DNA of 64,000 nt from Scilla litardierei (lineage: Eukaryota; Streptophyta; Magnoliopsida; Asparagales; Asparagaceae). Where the stretch lies: contig CM061141.1 in the NCBI GenBank assembly GCA_030789695.1, forward strand, positions 320,294,452-320,358,451, read 5' to 3'. The notes under the pieces are model-generated. The model saw only the letters and a program-made list of their open reading frames with translations. It did no database searches and was not told the DNA's origin. Shown piece by piece: positions 9,831-21,031 of the stretch (position 1 is its first letter; each line of letters opens with the position of its first letter). Made by a program: the position numbers and the translations under genes.

Positions 9831-11651
9831 AGGTTGGAAATTTTGCACATACAACCCCGGATTTTACATTTTTGCCCCTGGATCCTACCCCACACACACC
9901 CACCCACACCTTTTATTCTTCCCCCCCTTTCCGACCGTTTTTTCCCAGTCCACGTGCACGTGTGCACGGGTTATTTGCTATACATATATAAAATGCGCTT
10001 AACAAAAATATCCTGCGGGGAAATTTTCCGAGCCTAAATTTCCAACCGAGCCCTACATTTCTCAAGCCCTAAATTTCCCACCCTCGTATATATATATATA
10101 AGTAAGTCAGGTGAATGTTAGGTGTAATGATAATAGGTGTACTTATAGTTAAGTGAGTATGCCTTTTATATGACCTATAAGTTAGTACGTGTGAGTATGT
10201 GCTCGTACGTAGATATGTGTTGTGCTTAGACGTAAGTAGTTGTGTATTTGCTGCATGAGTATATATGTGATATACGTAAGGTAGTAAGATTATAATTTTG
10301 ATTGGTATTGCTTGCTTTTACGGGATGTTGTGTGCGTGTATACCATGAGGTATACACGATTATTGCATATCTTAATTGTGTATGGATAAGTAGATGTATT
10401 GGTATACTAATTATCGGTAGATGGATATGGTGTGAATATATATGTTACATGTGTGTGACTATACGATGAATGCATGTATTAGGGAGGGTATTATAATTAT
10501 ACATGTGCTGATGTCTGTAATATTATTATGGTATATAAAGTGATTGAACTACGTCGGTGTTACCTGACTAAATATTAAGTGTGATTGACATTATGGTATG
10601 TATATGGCTATGTTGGTAGATGTGTATACATTGGAGTGGTATTGGTATAGGTATAAATACCGTGTTACGTATATAGAGCATTCTAATATGTGTTTTGAGT
10701 CTCACTCAAGCTTGGGTGGGTATACTCTAAGAATATTGTTACATATGTCTGTGGTTTGCGTGTAGTACCATGAATATAGCGATGGATGATGTATGTATAG
10801 TGATAGGATTGTTTGTGCCTGGTTGTGTTACGCACATGATTGTGGGTTGCTATACCAGTATATAGTTACAGGTGTTGGTCTGGTGGTATAGTTATTTCCT
10901 AAGGACTTGCCTGTGTGAACGTATGTGTGCTAGCTAAACTAGGTGTGTAGATGTGCGAGTATATAGTGGTATGATTGGTATATATGAATGAAATGTTAGC
11001 GTGTGTGTGTGTACACCATGCACGGGTAAGTATGTGCTTAGCTATAGGTATTAGTGACTATGGTATGTGTGACGTGTCGTGAATATAGTTATAGGGCCGT
11101 GTGTGATGTGAATATATGGTGAAATATTTGCATGCATTTGAATGACTATAAATTGTGAAATTATAGTAGTGGTAAATGTATCTTAGATATAATAACATGA
11201 TTTAATATTAAGTGGTGTGGTTACTTGTGTTGATACGTTGGCATTGGATGTACACTAGGAGATATAAGGAGTATTGTATTCTTATTGTTTTGTTCATAGG
11301 TAGATATCTAAACGTGGAGTATTACAATTGTATTTGCTGGTGTGAACTATTTAAATTATTATGAGTGCGTGCACCATGATATGTAATAAGTGTTTAATAG
11401 TTATATAGAGATGTACGTGATTATATGAATGATTGAAGTACGTGTATGAATTTGACTACTATGATAGGTGCAAGTTTAGAATGGACGTAAATATATACAT
11501 GTTGGTAGTGTTACTGCTTGACTACCTAGTGCATATATAAGCACTTGTAGTGACTATATTTGGTTTGAATTATAATGTGATATGATTGTGGTAGCTACTA
11601 GAGTGACTAGATATATTTATAGTTAGAAAGTCCGAGGACAGACTTTATTCT
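9831..11651. other. Non-coding interior of LARD-like element (right part)
   Basis: No recognisable ORF. 9890-10080 is C-rich then A/T-rich, with a GTGCACGTGTGCAC palindrome near 9953. From about 10090 to 11650 it is a long TG/TA-rich stretch with many GTGTGTAT and TATATG words, consistent with fast-evolving non-coding element interior. Confidence 0.5.
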
Positions 11652-11664
11652 AAGGTGGGTAGGA
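11652..11664 (+). other. Polypurine tract of LARD-like element
   Basis: AAGGTGGGTAGGA immediately precedes the TGTCACGG start of the right LTR, where plus-strand DNA synthesis would be primed. Confidence 0.75.
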
Positions 11665-14406
11665 TGTCACGGTCCGTTTTCGACCGTACGCTTTTCGTGC
11701 ACGTAGTCTTGTTCGTGCACGTATTTATTTTAGACCTTGTTTGTATCCGAACCCTATAGTGTTATATGCCGTTGTGACCCTTTCGAAGAGTATTAAATTG
11801 TCGAATTATTTTGAAACGTCATTTCACAGGTCGTTCCCCCACAATTTGACTTTGTTTGATGAGACGTCGCGATTTTCACTTTTGTCGTGAGGCCTTTTTA
11901 TTTTTAGTTTCGTTTCTCGTCGTCGAAATTGTGATCCGTCTTCTTAGTTTTGTTTCTCTCGACGTTACGGTCACCCCAGTATTTATCTTACAATTTTAGA
12001 CCCTCGTTTGACCCACCTTCACTTTTCCCCAGTTTAATTATTTCTTTAACCCTAAGTTTTGAGATTTTTCCCTAAGTAATATTTTAATAATAATCTTAAT
12101 CTCCCCCTAACTTTGACTTAGTCCATTTTTATCCCCCACTTGGCCACACCCAACGCAGGAGAGAGAGAGGGAGTGAGTTTCTCTTTTATATTGATTAAAA
12201 CAAATCCTTTAATAAAATAAACCCTAACTACCCACTACCCTAGACCTAGCCCATACTCACGTGAGCCTCTCCTCTTAAATAAACAACCTAGGGTTAACTT
12301 TTTATTCCCAGCAAACTAAACTGCATCCGCCACCCTATCTTCTTCATTCACGCGAGTAAACCCACGCCCGCTTCGTGTCTTCGATCCCCCGACCCTTCCT
12401 CCGGCCACCTCCCTACGTCGGCGACCCCCGTGAACCGCCTAGCGACGCCGGAGCTCCGCCAGCAGCCCCGCAGCCGCCGTTTTCGCTGCAGCAGCTCGCA
12501 GCAGCTGCTGCAACCCGCAAACCACCGCTACTGCCGACCGCAGCGCTGCCCGCGACCCCTGACCACCGCCGTCGCCCCTTGGATCCTCTGCGCCGCCGTG
12601 GGCAGCCCCTCAGGCTGTCGTTGCTTCGAAACAACGACATCTCGCTGTTTCGTGTTTCTAACGACGCCTCGAAGCGTCGTTTCTCCTCCTTGCCGCTCTC
12701 TCATTATGGGGTTCTTCCGACAGTCCCCTACCTCGCCTAGAGATGCTCCTCGACATCATGATAAGCCCCTATGATGCTCAACGTCGTAGTCTTCGTGTAC
12801 GTCGACCCCATCGTTCCCGTTCGTTGTTACGGCTTCCCGTGAGCCGTAGAACGTCAACCGTTCACTTTGCTCGTTGATTTGGACTCGTCTCGCTGATCTT
12901 GTCGCTGTCCAAGGATTGGCGATCGTGGAATCTTATTTTGGAATCTGGATTAGGAGTACTTTCTTTATTCCAACCCCTTGCGTCGCTACCCGACGCCAGT
13001 GTAGATCTCGCGGTGTGTAAGGGTATTTTCTGAACTCTTAGACCCCCAACCAATGCATGCTAATCAAGATTAAAATCGGTGTTTTAATTGCTTAGTAAAT
13101 CACTAATGAAGATAATCTAAACTGGGACTATAGGTTGGTGAATCCGAGCACATAGGTAGATTGGACTGATTGGACGGTGTTTGTAGAATGATTGATTGCA
13201 GGCAAGTGAAACTTGCCAACTTGTGTTTTAGGCCATGTTTTAGGCTATCCTTTGTTTTTAGCGTAAAAGAGACTAGGCGACGAAATGATAGTCGCCTAAA
13301 CGCAACTTTAAGATCTAGCTTGACAACGAAGCTAGATCTGACACACTGTCATGTCATTTATACATTTTGTCTGTCACGTTTAAATTTCCATATCTGTATG
13401 CGTTTTATTTGTACTCTGCCGCCTGTCACGTTTAAATTCCATATCCGTATGCACTTTAATTGTACTCTTGCCATGCCATGCATCATAACATGTCATTCCA
13501 TGCTTGAATGTTTGCATTCGTAGCACACGCTACTATACTTCCTTGTTGAGGCTAGGCACCTGTGTTGCAGGCACAATCCTAAGCCAAATACACTTCATGG
13601 CTCGTGAACCAGAAGCGGGCCACATGTGTTGGTCAAAAGACAATGCCCGATTACACGTGGAGGGGTAGGGTTAAGCGATCACTTGAGCTTAGGAGTTGGC
13701 CCGTACAGCCGATCCAGCCTAAAGACGTAAACTCTGTGCACGACGTGCTTACTTGTCTTGTAAATCCATGTGAATGTTTAGTAGCTTTGCTACCCTTGCC
13801 ATGTCATACTTGTTGCACTTTATTACTTGTTGAATCCATAACTTAAACTGCCATGTCATCGCATATTTTAGAACTGCTAGGTTGTTTCTCTTTCTCTTAG
13901 TTTCCTTGCACAAGTCTCCTGTAGACTTGCTGACATGCGCCCTTGTCTCTTTTAGGTGTCACATGTTAGTTGCTGAGCCAGAGCCCGTTGCTGAGGACGA
14001 GGTGTTTGTTGACGTTGAGCCTGGGTCCATTATTGACATGGAGTTTGAGGACACCGACGATCAGTCGTAGAGACTTCTTCTGTGTTGCTTTCTGCTTAGT
14101 TCTTGTTAGGTTGTCGGTGCGTAGCACCTTTCCTTTTCTGTACGTTTGTTATTTCTGTTGGCCATGCTTGTGGCCCTTTTTAGACTCTTTTAAGCCTGGT
14201 GGCTTTTCTGTGATGTTGAACTTTATTTGTGGACATTCTGAGATTGTTTTAATATCTTTTTATTATTATTATTTTTGTTCTGTTTCACAATTGCAAGGAC
14301 CTCTACTTGGTTATACCAGACACTTTATAGACTGGAGCCTCACAGCTTCAAGTCTGAGCGGACTTTTCACGCCTCGCCTTCCATTTATGGGAAGCGGGTC
14401 GTGACA
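11665..14406 (+). repeat. Right (3') LTR of LARD-like element, 2.74 kb
   Basis: Begins TGTCACGG and ends CGTGACA, followed by the ATTGA duplication. It holds a CT/GA-rich stretch (12150-12180), a GC-rich block (12400-12640) whose apparent ORFs are low-complexity Pro/Arg/Ala frames, and a short open segment near 13970-14070 (AEPEPVAEDEVFVDVEPGS). I do not regard any of these as genes. Such length is typical of LARD and Tekay/Del-like LTRs. Confidence 0.75.
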
Positions 14407-15490
14407 ATTGATGAGCTCCTTGACAAGCTCTATGTGGCAGTAGTATTCTCTAAGATCGATTTGAAGTCAGGATATCACCAGATTTGGATGAGGGTGGCCG
14501 ACGTGCCCAAGACCGCCTTTAGGACTCACTAAGGGCACTATGAGTTCCTCGTCATGCCGTTCGGGTTGATGAATGCTCCGGCAACGTTCCAGGCCTTGCT
14601 GAACAAGGTGTTTCGACCTTACTTATGGAGATTTGTCCTGGAATTTTTTGACGACATACTTATATACAGCCGCAGTGTGGAGGAGCATGAGGGGCATTTA
14701 CAGAGTGTTGCACGAGTTACATGAGCATCAACTTTGCGCCAATCTAAAGAAATGCCTCTTTGGTCAGTCTCAGGTTGAGTATTTGGGTCATATAGTATCA
14801 GTAGAGGGGGTGGCGGCGAACCAAGGAAAAATCGCAACGATGTTAGACTGGCTATTATCGACCACACTGCGGGGCCTAAGGAGCTTCTTGGGCCTCACCG
14901 GATATTATAGGAAATTCGTGCATGGATACAGCTCGATAGCTTGACCACTGACAGAGCAGTTAAAGGACCGTTTTCAGTGGGGCGAGGAGGCCACCAGGGC
15001 ATTTTATGCCTTGAAGCAGGCGATGACGACCATGCCCGTGTTAGCACTACCAGATTTCAGCTGGCCTTTTGTGATAGACACAGATGCTTCAGGACATAGG
15101 TTCGGACGGTGCTAATGCAGGACGGGAGACCAGTAGCATATTTTAGTCAGACACTGTCAGCACGAACCAGACTGAAGTTACTATATGAGCGGAAAATTAA
15201 TGGCGATTGTGCTCTCCATTAAGAAGTGGCGACCTTAATTACTAGGGAGGAGATTTATTGTGAGGACCGACCAGAGGAGTTTGAAATATTTATTGGAGCA
15301 GCGCATGGTCACCGAAGAGCATCAAAAATGGTTCTCCAAACTGGTCCATTACACTTTTGAGATACACTACCGGCCAGGGTTGGAGAACAAGGTAGCGAAT
15401 GCGTTGTCCTGTAGAGAGGAGTCGGCAAGAGGTGGTGGCTATCTCCATGCCGGTCCTACTAGACTCGGAGCCTTTGGGCAGAGAGATTGA
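14407..15490 (+). pseudogene. Reverse transcriptase part 2 and RNase H of plus-strand chromovirus
   Basis: Continues from 5636. The RT palm reads [21 protein letters not shown], a TAA stop at 14530-14532 in place of a sense codon before [20 protein letters not shown], then FDDILIYS, the catalytic DD box. Thumb and connection follow after a frame change (LRGLRSFLGLTGYYRKFVHGYS at about 14862-14936). RNase H appears as [20 protein letters not shown] (about 15035-15095), and after further frame changes TDQRSLKYLLEQR and RPGLENKVANALS (15266-15410). At least four lesions make this non-functional. The order and motifs are textbook gypsy. Confidence 0.88.
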
Positions 15491-16870
15491 GGCCAGCGAG
15501 GGGTTGGCACAGATATGGGAGGCACTACGGCAGGGCTCAGCAGATTTTCCAAGTTACACCATAAGCGGACAATGACTACTTTATCAGAGGAGACTGGTGA
15601 TACCCAGAGGGTCCACACATGTTCCGATGATATTTCAGGAGTTCCACGATAGCCCCGTAGGGGGGCATTTAGGGATACATCAGACATACATGAGGATGTC
15701 TAAGGAGCTTTACTGACGAGGCATGAAATGAGACATCGCCAAGATGGTAGCAGAGTGTAACGTCTGTCAGCGTCACAAGTATTTGGCAATGGCACAAGCA
15801 AGGCTTCTACAGCCACTGACCCTTCCGGAGAGGGTGTGGGAGGACATCAGCATGTATTTCATCGAGGGGCTACCAAGGTCGGAGGGCTACAATTCTATAC
15901 TAGTAGTGGTAGACCGCCTCAGTAAGTATGCATACTTCATGCCATTGAGACATCCTTATATCGGTTACTGTAGCTACAGCTTTTATGAGGGAGGTGGTCC
16001 GCTTGCATGGTTTTCTCGGCTTCCATAGTATCAGATCGAGATAAAGTGTTCATGAGCAGTTTTTGACAGGAGCTGTTCAAGGTTCATGGGACTAAGTTGA
16101 GGAGGAGCACAGCCTACACACACAGACAGATGGACAGAACGAGGTGGTGAATATGAGTGTGGAGACTTACCTGCAGTGTTTTGCTTCAGAGTTACCGAAG
16201 CAATGGGCTAGATGGTTAGCATGGGCTGAATATTGGTACAACACGTCATACCACTCAGCGGCACAGAGCACCCCGTTTCTCATTTTGTATGGATGAGACA
16301 CGCCTCAGTTGATCCATTACATAGGGGTACCACTCCAGTTTCACAGGTGGATGAGCATCTAGAGGAGTAGGACAAACAGTTGGAGGAGCTGAAAAGACAC
16401 TTACTACGGGCCCAGCAAATTATGAAGACTAAGGCCGATGGACATAGGAGATATGTACAATTTGCCATAGGGGATCGGGTGTACCTCAAGCTGCGACCCT
16501 ACAGACAGAAGACACTGGCCCATAGGAGCAACGAGAAGCTGGCGGCCCGCTACTAAGGGCCATTTGAGGTTACTGCTCAGATCGGAAAGGTGACGTATCG
16601 CCTGAAGTTACCTGCTACATCCACCATCGACCCAGTATTCCATGTGTCGCAGTTACGACGAGCCGTTGGGGACCACACCCTCTCACCCACTCTTCATCCC
16701 ACTCTGACGGATGACATGGAGGTGTTGCTGGAGCTACAGGAGCTGGCCGGGGTTCAACAGAACACATAAGGGAGACAAGAAGTGCTAATCAAATGGCGGG
16801 GATTGCCTAACATGATGCTACATGGGAGTCACGTGAGGTGATACGAGACCAGTTTCCAGACTTTCATCTT
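15491..16870 (+). pseudogene. Integrase and chromodomain of plus-strand chromovirus
   Basis: The zinc-binding part ends CNVCQRHK (about 15759-15782). The core starts ERVWEDISMYFIEGLP with VVVDRLSKYAYF. After frame changes it continues with the HTQTDGQNEVV block (16117-16150, catalytic Glu), YWYNTSYHSA (16232-16261) and LKLRPYRQK (16489-16513). A stop replaces a codon in KLAARY-GPFEV, then TYRLKLPATST and PVFHVSQLRRAV lead to a chromodomain tail (EVLIKWRGLP at about 16780, then DATWE after another stop). It is the same architecture as the minus-strand copy at 1-1120 and can be aligned with it almost residue by residue. Confidence 0.85.
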
Positions 16871-16882
16871 AAGAACAAGGTG

Positions 16883-16900
16883 GCACTTTTGGGGGAGTAA
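16883..16900 (+). other. Polypurine tract of plus-strand chromovirus
   Basis: CTTTTGGGGGAGTAA directly precedes the TGATGTGG start of the 3' LTR. Confidence 0.75.
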
Positions 16901-17314
16901 TGATGTGGCGCGGGTGCGGGAGGTGGAGGCACAGGCACGGGAGTCCACGGAGGTGCGGGTTTACAAAAGGAGAAGGCGGCTCGGATCCACTACGGCCACG
17001 GGGACAAACTTGTAGTTTTGTGACTACGGAGGGGGGGTTGTTCGTAATTGAACAATTCACTAATTCCCTCCTAAAGCAAGGGCCGGCCGGCCCTAGGAGG
17101 TTTTATTGAAGAAATTGCATGTGAGTTATTTTCCGTAGCCCTAGAATATTTTGCGAGTGTTATCTTCCATCTTTAGATTAATTTAGCCCTAGATCTATTA
17201 TTATAGCCAGCGTAGATCGCTTTCAAATCTGTGTTCTCGTATAAAAATCCCATTTTTACATTCCCCACTCATAAAAATCATCTTTTATCTCTACTAAAAG
17301 CCCTAGACGTATCA
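16901..17314 (+). repeat. 3' LTR of plus-strand chromovirus
   Basis: 414 bp, TGATGTGG to GTATCA. The 5' half is G-rich with CGGG and GGCACGGG words; the 3' half is AT-rich with CCCTAGA words. GTTAT at 17315-17319 would be its target duplication; the partner lies outside the window. Confidence 0.75.
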
Positions 17315-17318
17315 GTTA

Positions 17319-17395
17319 TCTACATGTGCGGAACTATGTGGTGGTTGCCCTGGCAGCTACATGGGCGGAACTACGTGGTGGTTGCCCTGGGCAGC
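17319..17395. repeat. Short tandem duplication, unit about 38 bp
   Basis: ACATGTGCGGAACTATGTGG and ACATGGGCGGAACTACGTGG head two near-identical units, each containing TGGTTGCCCTGG and GCAGCT. Confidence 0.8.
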
Positions 17396-17448
17396 TGCCC
17401 AGACCATTAAAAAAAGTTACTAGTATATGGCAACACCATCGCATTTTA

Positions 17449-17890
17449 ACCCAATGGCAAATGCCTTGTGCGTTGCACCACAGGTTCCTGGGTTCGATCC
17501 CCAGCGAAGGCAACATTTTAAATTTCGTACCTATTTTACATGCAATAGGAAGAAATAAAAAAAGGTTACCCAATGGCAAATGCCTTGGAGCGTTGAACTA
17601 CATGCTCTGGGTTCGATCCACAGCGAATGCATCATTTTAAATTTCATATCCATTTTACATACAATATGAAGAAATAAAAAAAGTTACCCAATGGCAAATG
17701 TCTTGTAGTGTTGGACTACAGGCTCTGGGTTCGATCCCCAGCGAAGGCATCATTTTAAATTTCGTACCTGTTTTACATACAATAATCATTTATATATCTC
17801 TCATACAATCACCATTTCTCTATAGCCTAATGTCTAAAGCATTGGTGTATGTGATTCAAGTTATGGGTTCGATTTCAAGTGAAGAAAATT
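17449..17890 (+). repeat. tRNA-like tandem repeats (3 good units and 1 decayed), unit about 119 bp
   Basis: Each unit starts ACCCAATGGCAAATG and contains a GGGTTCGATCC block matching the RNA polymerase III B box (cores at 17491, 17610, 17728 and, decayed, 17866). A GCGAAGGCA-type acceptor-like end and an AT-rich spacer follow. Spacing of the B boxes is 119, 118 and 138 bases. This is the layout of tRNA-derived repeats or a SINE head array rather than a working tRNA: the anticodon arm is not convincing and the A box is weak. Confidence 0.65.
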
Positions 17891-18829
17891 TTTTTACATA
17901 TAGTTTACATACAATAATTATAAATTTACTATAAAAATTTTTGTACATTAGATTTGATTATGATTCATATGCTAATACACAACATGCAGCAACAGAACTG
18001 TGTACAACTTGCCCTGAATAGCTCAGGACAAGGAATTTTTTTATTATTATTTATAATCATCATCGCTCTCTGACTTTCTCCATCTCTGGTTTCATCTCAA
18101 TTGTTAAACTCTTTTTCTCCCTAATTCTAACTCTCCTCTATCTCTAAATTAATGTAAAAAAACTTGTATATCAATTATTATTTCCATATGCTTGTGTGTG
18201 AATGTATTAATATAAAAAAATTAATCTTCAGTTATTGTTTTGTTTATCAAATATTATTTTTCATAGGCATGCATGTTTGTATGTATAATACTATCTTGTC
18301 AACTTAAATAGACATTGTATATGTTATATATTATATTTTAAATATATGTATAATAATAATTTGTAGCTATTATCAATAACTAATTAAAGTAGGTTAGTGT
18401 TTATTTTTTTTTTGATTTGGTATTTTTATAAAAAATTCTTTACATCATCTTTTCGCCCATGGCAAAAAGATTTCCTGATTACGTCACTGGTTATCTAGTT
18501 AGTGGGTTTAGTTACAAGTATATCCTAACTCATACTCGATTTTGCCTTCGAATATGAAATTTAAATCCAAACCATGCCTGATATGCTTAAAGGATTTAAA
18601 ATTACAGTTTAATTCCAAATTTTGAATTGGTTTCGGGTCAGCGGGCCACTCCATTATCGTCATATACATCTAATTCCGATATCCTTATTAAAAAATCGTA
18701 GCCTCCCTCCCAAAAATTGGGGCCAGCTTCAAGGACGAAATAGAAAAATGTTGGATTGTGAGCATGCCAGATAATGATATTGAATACCCTTGTTACATGC
18801 ATTACGATCTAAAACTTTCTTTCCGTCAA
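17891..18829. other. AT-rich intergenic stretch
   Basis: No ORF, no terminal repeats and no RNA gene that I can support. Poly-T and ATTATT runs are frequent. Confidence 0.5.
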
Positions 18830-19989
18830 ATTAAGCTTTTTAGTTCATTCTTATCATTTCTACACATTTCTTCTTCGACATATATCTCTTTCTCTTGATC
18901 TCAATATGAATATTGATAGTCTTTCTAACGGGCATTCAATAGGTTATTGGTGCATATGGTCAAACCATCTCAAGTGATGTTCTCCCATCTTATCCTTTAT
19001 GTAACTACCATTTACGAATATCCTCATTTTTTTGTTGTATCTTTTTTTAGTGTTTTAACCCATCCACCTTCACATTCACTTCTCTAACATACACATATAT
19101 TGTTCATACTTCTTGGTGATAGTCTATTACTCTATCTTATATAACAAAACCGATCTAATGATCATCCTATAAAATTTATCCTTTAATCGTAACGGTATAT
19201 TTCGAAGACACAACACATTTGTCATGGATCTCTACTTTAACCATCCTATTTTAATTCTATGATCATTATCTTTTTAATCTCAGCATTCTGTTTGATAACC
19301 ATTCCGAGATATTTGAAGTATTTAATTACAAATATATTTTACTATACAGTTTCATCATGCTATGATTTTCATGTCTCATTCTATTACACTTGTTTTTATA
19401 TACTTAGTTTTGTTCCTGTTAAGTCTAAAACTTTGAGTCTTTAATATCCGTCTTTAAAATTATAACATTGTATTTACACCCCTTGTGGTCTTATATATTA
19501 AAATAATATTATATGCAAATAACATACGCCAATGCATCTCATCTTGAATAAGCTTAGTGAGATGATCTATTATTATAGCAAAAAAGAAAAGGACTTACAA
19601 GGCGAGCTTTGATGTAGTACACTGGTGATCGGAAAGTTATCAATTATTCACCCATAAGTCTTCACATTAGTGAATGCTCTTTGATAAATGTTTTGAATTA
19701 GAGTAACATACTTTATAGGAATCTATTTTTCTATAAAGGACAATCATAGAACCTCTTTTTGAACTCTATCATAAGTTTTCTTTAGGTCAATCAAGGTCAT
19801 ATGCAAATATCTCTCCTTTGCTGCATATTGCTTCATAATCTGCCTTATGAGATGGATTACCTCTGTTGTTGAACAGACCGATATGAAATCAAATTGATTT
19901 TATAATATGTTAACATTCTTTCTCAATCTAAACTCAATCATCCTCTCTTGCAGCTTTATGGTATAACATATGAACTTATTTTCATGATA
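18830..19989 (-). pseudogene. LINE reverse transcriptase remnant, antisense, 3' half
   Basis: The minus strand near 19795-19735 translates to HMTLIDLKKTYDRVQKEVL, the plant LINE block normally written IDLEKAYDRVPREVLW. Further downstream (about 19545-19480) it gives LIQDEMHWRMLFAYNIILI, where intact elements have the FADD catalytic box; here FADD has become FAYN. The lower part (19350-18840) matches the thumb and C-terminal region, including the segment around a degraded Cys-rich part. The remnant is full of stops and small deletions. It is cut at 19989 by a hAT-type element and a copia element; the upstream half resumes at 30635. Confidence 0.75.
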
Positions 19990-19997
19990 GTTAGAGT
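19990..19997. repeat. Target-site duplication of hAT-type element (left), GTTAGAGT
   Basis: 8 bp, identical to 21021-21028. Eight-base duplications are typical of hAT transposons. Confidence 0.75.
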
Positions 19998-21020
19998 CAA
20001 GGTTTTAGGTCTCTGTTTCGGTCTTCTGAAAATTTAGGTTACGATATCTGTATCGTCCATTTCGGTGGTTCCGAAAGTAAGTTTCGTTTCGTCCGTTGCG
20101 ATAGTTTCAAATACTTACATGCCTATCAAATACTATGTATGGAAAGTAAGTTATAAAACTGTTATGTAAATAAATGTGTAATGGGAGTAAATGTCTAATT
20201 TGAGTAAGAATTATGTAAATAAATGTGAGGGCAGTATGTTTAGATGAACCGTTTCATATATGAAGATGGAAAATAATTGAAATGGCAAACTTGTAAATAA
20301 ATGGAATATTTTTAGCAAAATGTGTAGTGTGAGTAGCAGCACTAAGTGGAGCCTCCACTTAGTGCTGCTACTCACACTACACATTTTGCTAAAAATATTC
20401 CATTTATTTACAAGTTTGCCATTAAAATGGAAGAGACTAGAGAGAATAACAAACTTGTAAAATAAATAAATTGTGTTTAGCAAAATGTGTAATGTGAGTA
20501 GCAGAGCTTTTATTTCTCTCAAGCTTCACCCATTCATTTAATCTCTCAGCAAAATGTGTAATGTGAATTAGCAGTTTGAGCTCTCAAAACCCTAGAGTAT
20601 TCAACTGGCCGCTACAAGACAAGAGGAAGGAGGCGGAGAGATCTGAGGAAGAGGGCGGTGAAATCGGAGGGAGAATGTGACGAGATCGGAGGCAGGTGCG
20701 GGCAGAGATGGTGAGTTCGGAGGCAGGAGGCGACGAGATCGGTGGCAGGCGACACAGGTGGCAAGATGAGGTCAGTTGATGTCTATATCTTCTTATTCCT
20801 CTTTCTTTTCTTATTCTTATTCTTCTTTTGATTGTTATGTAGATATTTCTTGATCTTGATCATTTTTCTTTTTCTTCTTTTTTCCTTTTTTTGCCGGCTT
20901 CGATCAGAACGCTGTCGTTCTGGCCAAAACCGGAACTTTTCCACCATTTCGGCTCAGTTAGATCCGAAACCAAGACGAAATGACCGAGACCACAGGGTTT
21001 CGGTCGATACATAAAACATG
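19998..21020. mobile_element. Non-autonomous hAT-like DNA transposon
   Basis: 1023 bp starting CAAGGTTTTAGG and ending CATAAAACATG, so the ends form a short imperfect inverted repeat (CAAGGTTTTA against CATGTTTTA). It is flanked by an 8-bp duplication. Sub-terminal regions on both sides carry TTTCGGTC words in opposite orientation. There is no transposase. The interior holds a perfect palindrome (20281-20423), two further direct copies of its AGCAAAATGTGTAATGTGA phrase (about 20478 and 20549), and a GA-rich stretch (20615-20765) with repeated GGAGGC/GATCGG words. Confidence 0.68.
20281..20423. repeat. Perfect palindrome, 71-bp arms, 1-base spacer
   Basis: The left arm 20281-20351 is the exact reverse complement of 20353-20423, with a single C at 20352. 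The tip is ACTAAGTGGAG then CTCCACTTAGT. A transcript would form a 71-bp perfect hairpin. Confidence 0.93.
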
Positions 21021-21026
21021 GTTAGA

Positions 21027-21031
21027 GTGAC
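21027..21031. repeat. Target-site duplication of SIRE-like copia (left), GTGAC
   Basis: Identical to 30630-30634. It overlaps the last two bases of the hAT duplication. Confidence 0.85.

Larger units (their letters stand above)
5637..14406 (+). mobile_element. Large non-coding LTR element (LARD-like) inserted in chromovirus RT
   Basis: 8770 bp flanked by ATTGA. It begins TTTCACGG (an altered TGTCACGG) and ends CGTGACA. The right LTR (11665-14406) begins TGTCACGG after a polypurine tract. Left-end similarity to that LTR spans only about 170 bp (5637-5808), after which the sequences differ, so the left LTR is truncated or replaced. I find no gag or pol motif inside. Long LTRs with a non-coding interior fit a LARD (large retrotransposon derivative). 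The TGTCACG terminus resembles Tekay/Del chromovirus LTRs, so parasitism on such an element is an inference. The interior later received foldback elements and a LINE 3' end. Confidence 0.75.
3031..17314 (+). mobile_element. Ty3/gypsy chromovirus, plus strand, interrupted at 5637-14411
   Basis: In order: gag (3031-4590), zinc knuckle and protease (4600-5160), reverse transcriptase part 1 (5188-5636), the foreign 8.77-kb insertion, reverse transcriptase part 2 and RNase H (14407-15490), integrase with chromodomain (15500-16870), polypurine tract and 3' LTR (16901-17314). Its 5' LTR, primer site and gag N-terminus are not here because the minus-strand chromovirus sits at its left edge; they should lie left of the window. 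Many stops and frameshifts and a mutated protease show an old, dead copy. Short LTRs plus a chromodomain suggest a Reina-like or similar chromovirus, but I cannot fix the lineage. Confidence 0.85.

Noticed and set aside
9940..9990. Helitron 3' end (GTGCACGTGTGCAC hairpin)
   Set aside because: A hairpin is present, but the CTRR terminus and A/T insertion site could not be placed; the same applies to 32470-32510.
12375..12774. Pro/Arg/Ala-rich ORFs in the 2.74-kb LTR
   Set aside because: Two overlapping frames of the same GC-rich stretch, no recognisable domain, inside an LTR.
17491..17500. Functional tRNA gene
   Set aside because: The B box is good, but the A box is weak, the cloverleaf is not convincing and units are tandem with AT-rich spacers.
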